Shown here piece after piece: positions 63,973 to 64,000 of a stretch of DNA of 64,000 nt (positions are counted from its first letter, which is position 1; each line of letters starts with the position of its first letter). Origin of the DNA: JBMOKU01 sp049324315 (GTDB taxonomy: Bacteria; Bacillota; Clostridia; Peptostreptococcales; Thermotaleaceae); NCBI GenBank assembly GCA_049324315.1, contig JBMOKU010000023.1, positions 46,340 to 110,339 of the forward strand, written 5' to 3'. The translations under genes were made by a program, and so were the position numbers. The notes under the pieces were generated by a model. That model searched no databases. It had not been told where the DNA came from and saw nothing but the letters and a program-made list of their open reading frames with translations.

Positions 63973-64000
63973 CCTTCCTGCTCAAATAACTTGAGTTTTT

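Overview
The window reads as chromosomal DNA of an anaerobic, motile, endospore-forming member of the Clostridia, of the Alkaliphilus/Natronincola type. The evidence is low-to-moderate GC, strong GGAGG ribosome sites with occasional GTG and TTG starts, CotF-like coat proteins, a Spo0E-like phosphatase, CIRCE-controlled groESL, a sigma-D promoter on a chemoreceptor gene, LarC, and a selenium-type molybdenum hydroxylase locus. The genus is an inference from gene content. Most genes lie on the minus strand. No rRNA, tRNA or CRISPR array was recognised.

Layout. 1-2.4 kb: guanine nucleotide synthesis (3' truncated guaA, then guaB behind a guanine-type purine riboswitch with its own terminator). 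2.5-5.9 kb: larC, two small minus-strand genes (one of 58 codons), two coat-like genes and a membrane protein. 5.9-22 kb: an accessory stretch of methyltransferases, GNATs, Nudix, VOC, AraC, two LUD proteins, an atypical carbamoyltransferase, a YcaQ-type glycosylase and two decayed genes (an internally deleted methyltransferase and a truncated HepT toxin beside an intact MntA antitoxin). 22.2-24.3 kb: groES-groEL.

24.7-43.4 kb is the centrepiece. A nine-gene minus-strand operon encodes the three subunits of a xanthine-dehydrogenase-type molybdenum hydroxylase, a histidine-ammonia-lyase homologue that lacks the Ala-Ser-Gly triad needed for the MIO cofactor, the maturation set (a MoeA-like protein, YqeC, a MocA-like protein, YqeB), and a chemoreceptor carrying a glycine-betaine-binding (OpuAC-like) domain at its C-terminus. 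Upstream in the same direction are a BCCT betaine transporter and two tandem 1018/1019-residue SARP-type regulators. I read this as sensing, import and catabolism of an aromatic betaine such as ergothioneine or hercynine, the lyase being ergothionase-like (trimethylamine elimination). That reading is an inference.

43.6-58.8 kb: a dCache chemoreceptor with a sigma-D promoter, a Spo0E-like gene, Nudix, kinase and GNAT genes, a 161-bp inverted-repeat element, a REP-associated tyrosine transposase whose own gene carries two REP-like palindromes, an rSAM/lipoprotein pair, and further small accessory genes. 58.9-63.8 kb: the histidine-degradation operon hutU-ftcD-hutI-fchA, without hutH in view. 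Its pathway starts from urocanate, the product expected if hercynine were cleaved by the lyase above. Related palindromic repeats near 24.5, 35.2, 43.5, 50.2, 50.3, 58.4 and 63.9 kb show active or recent small-repeat dispersal.
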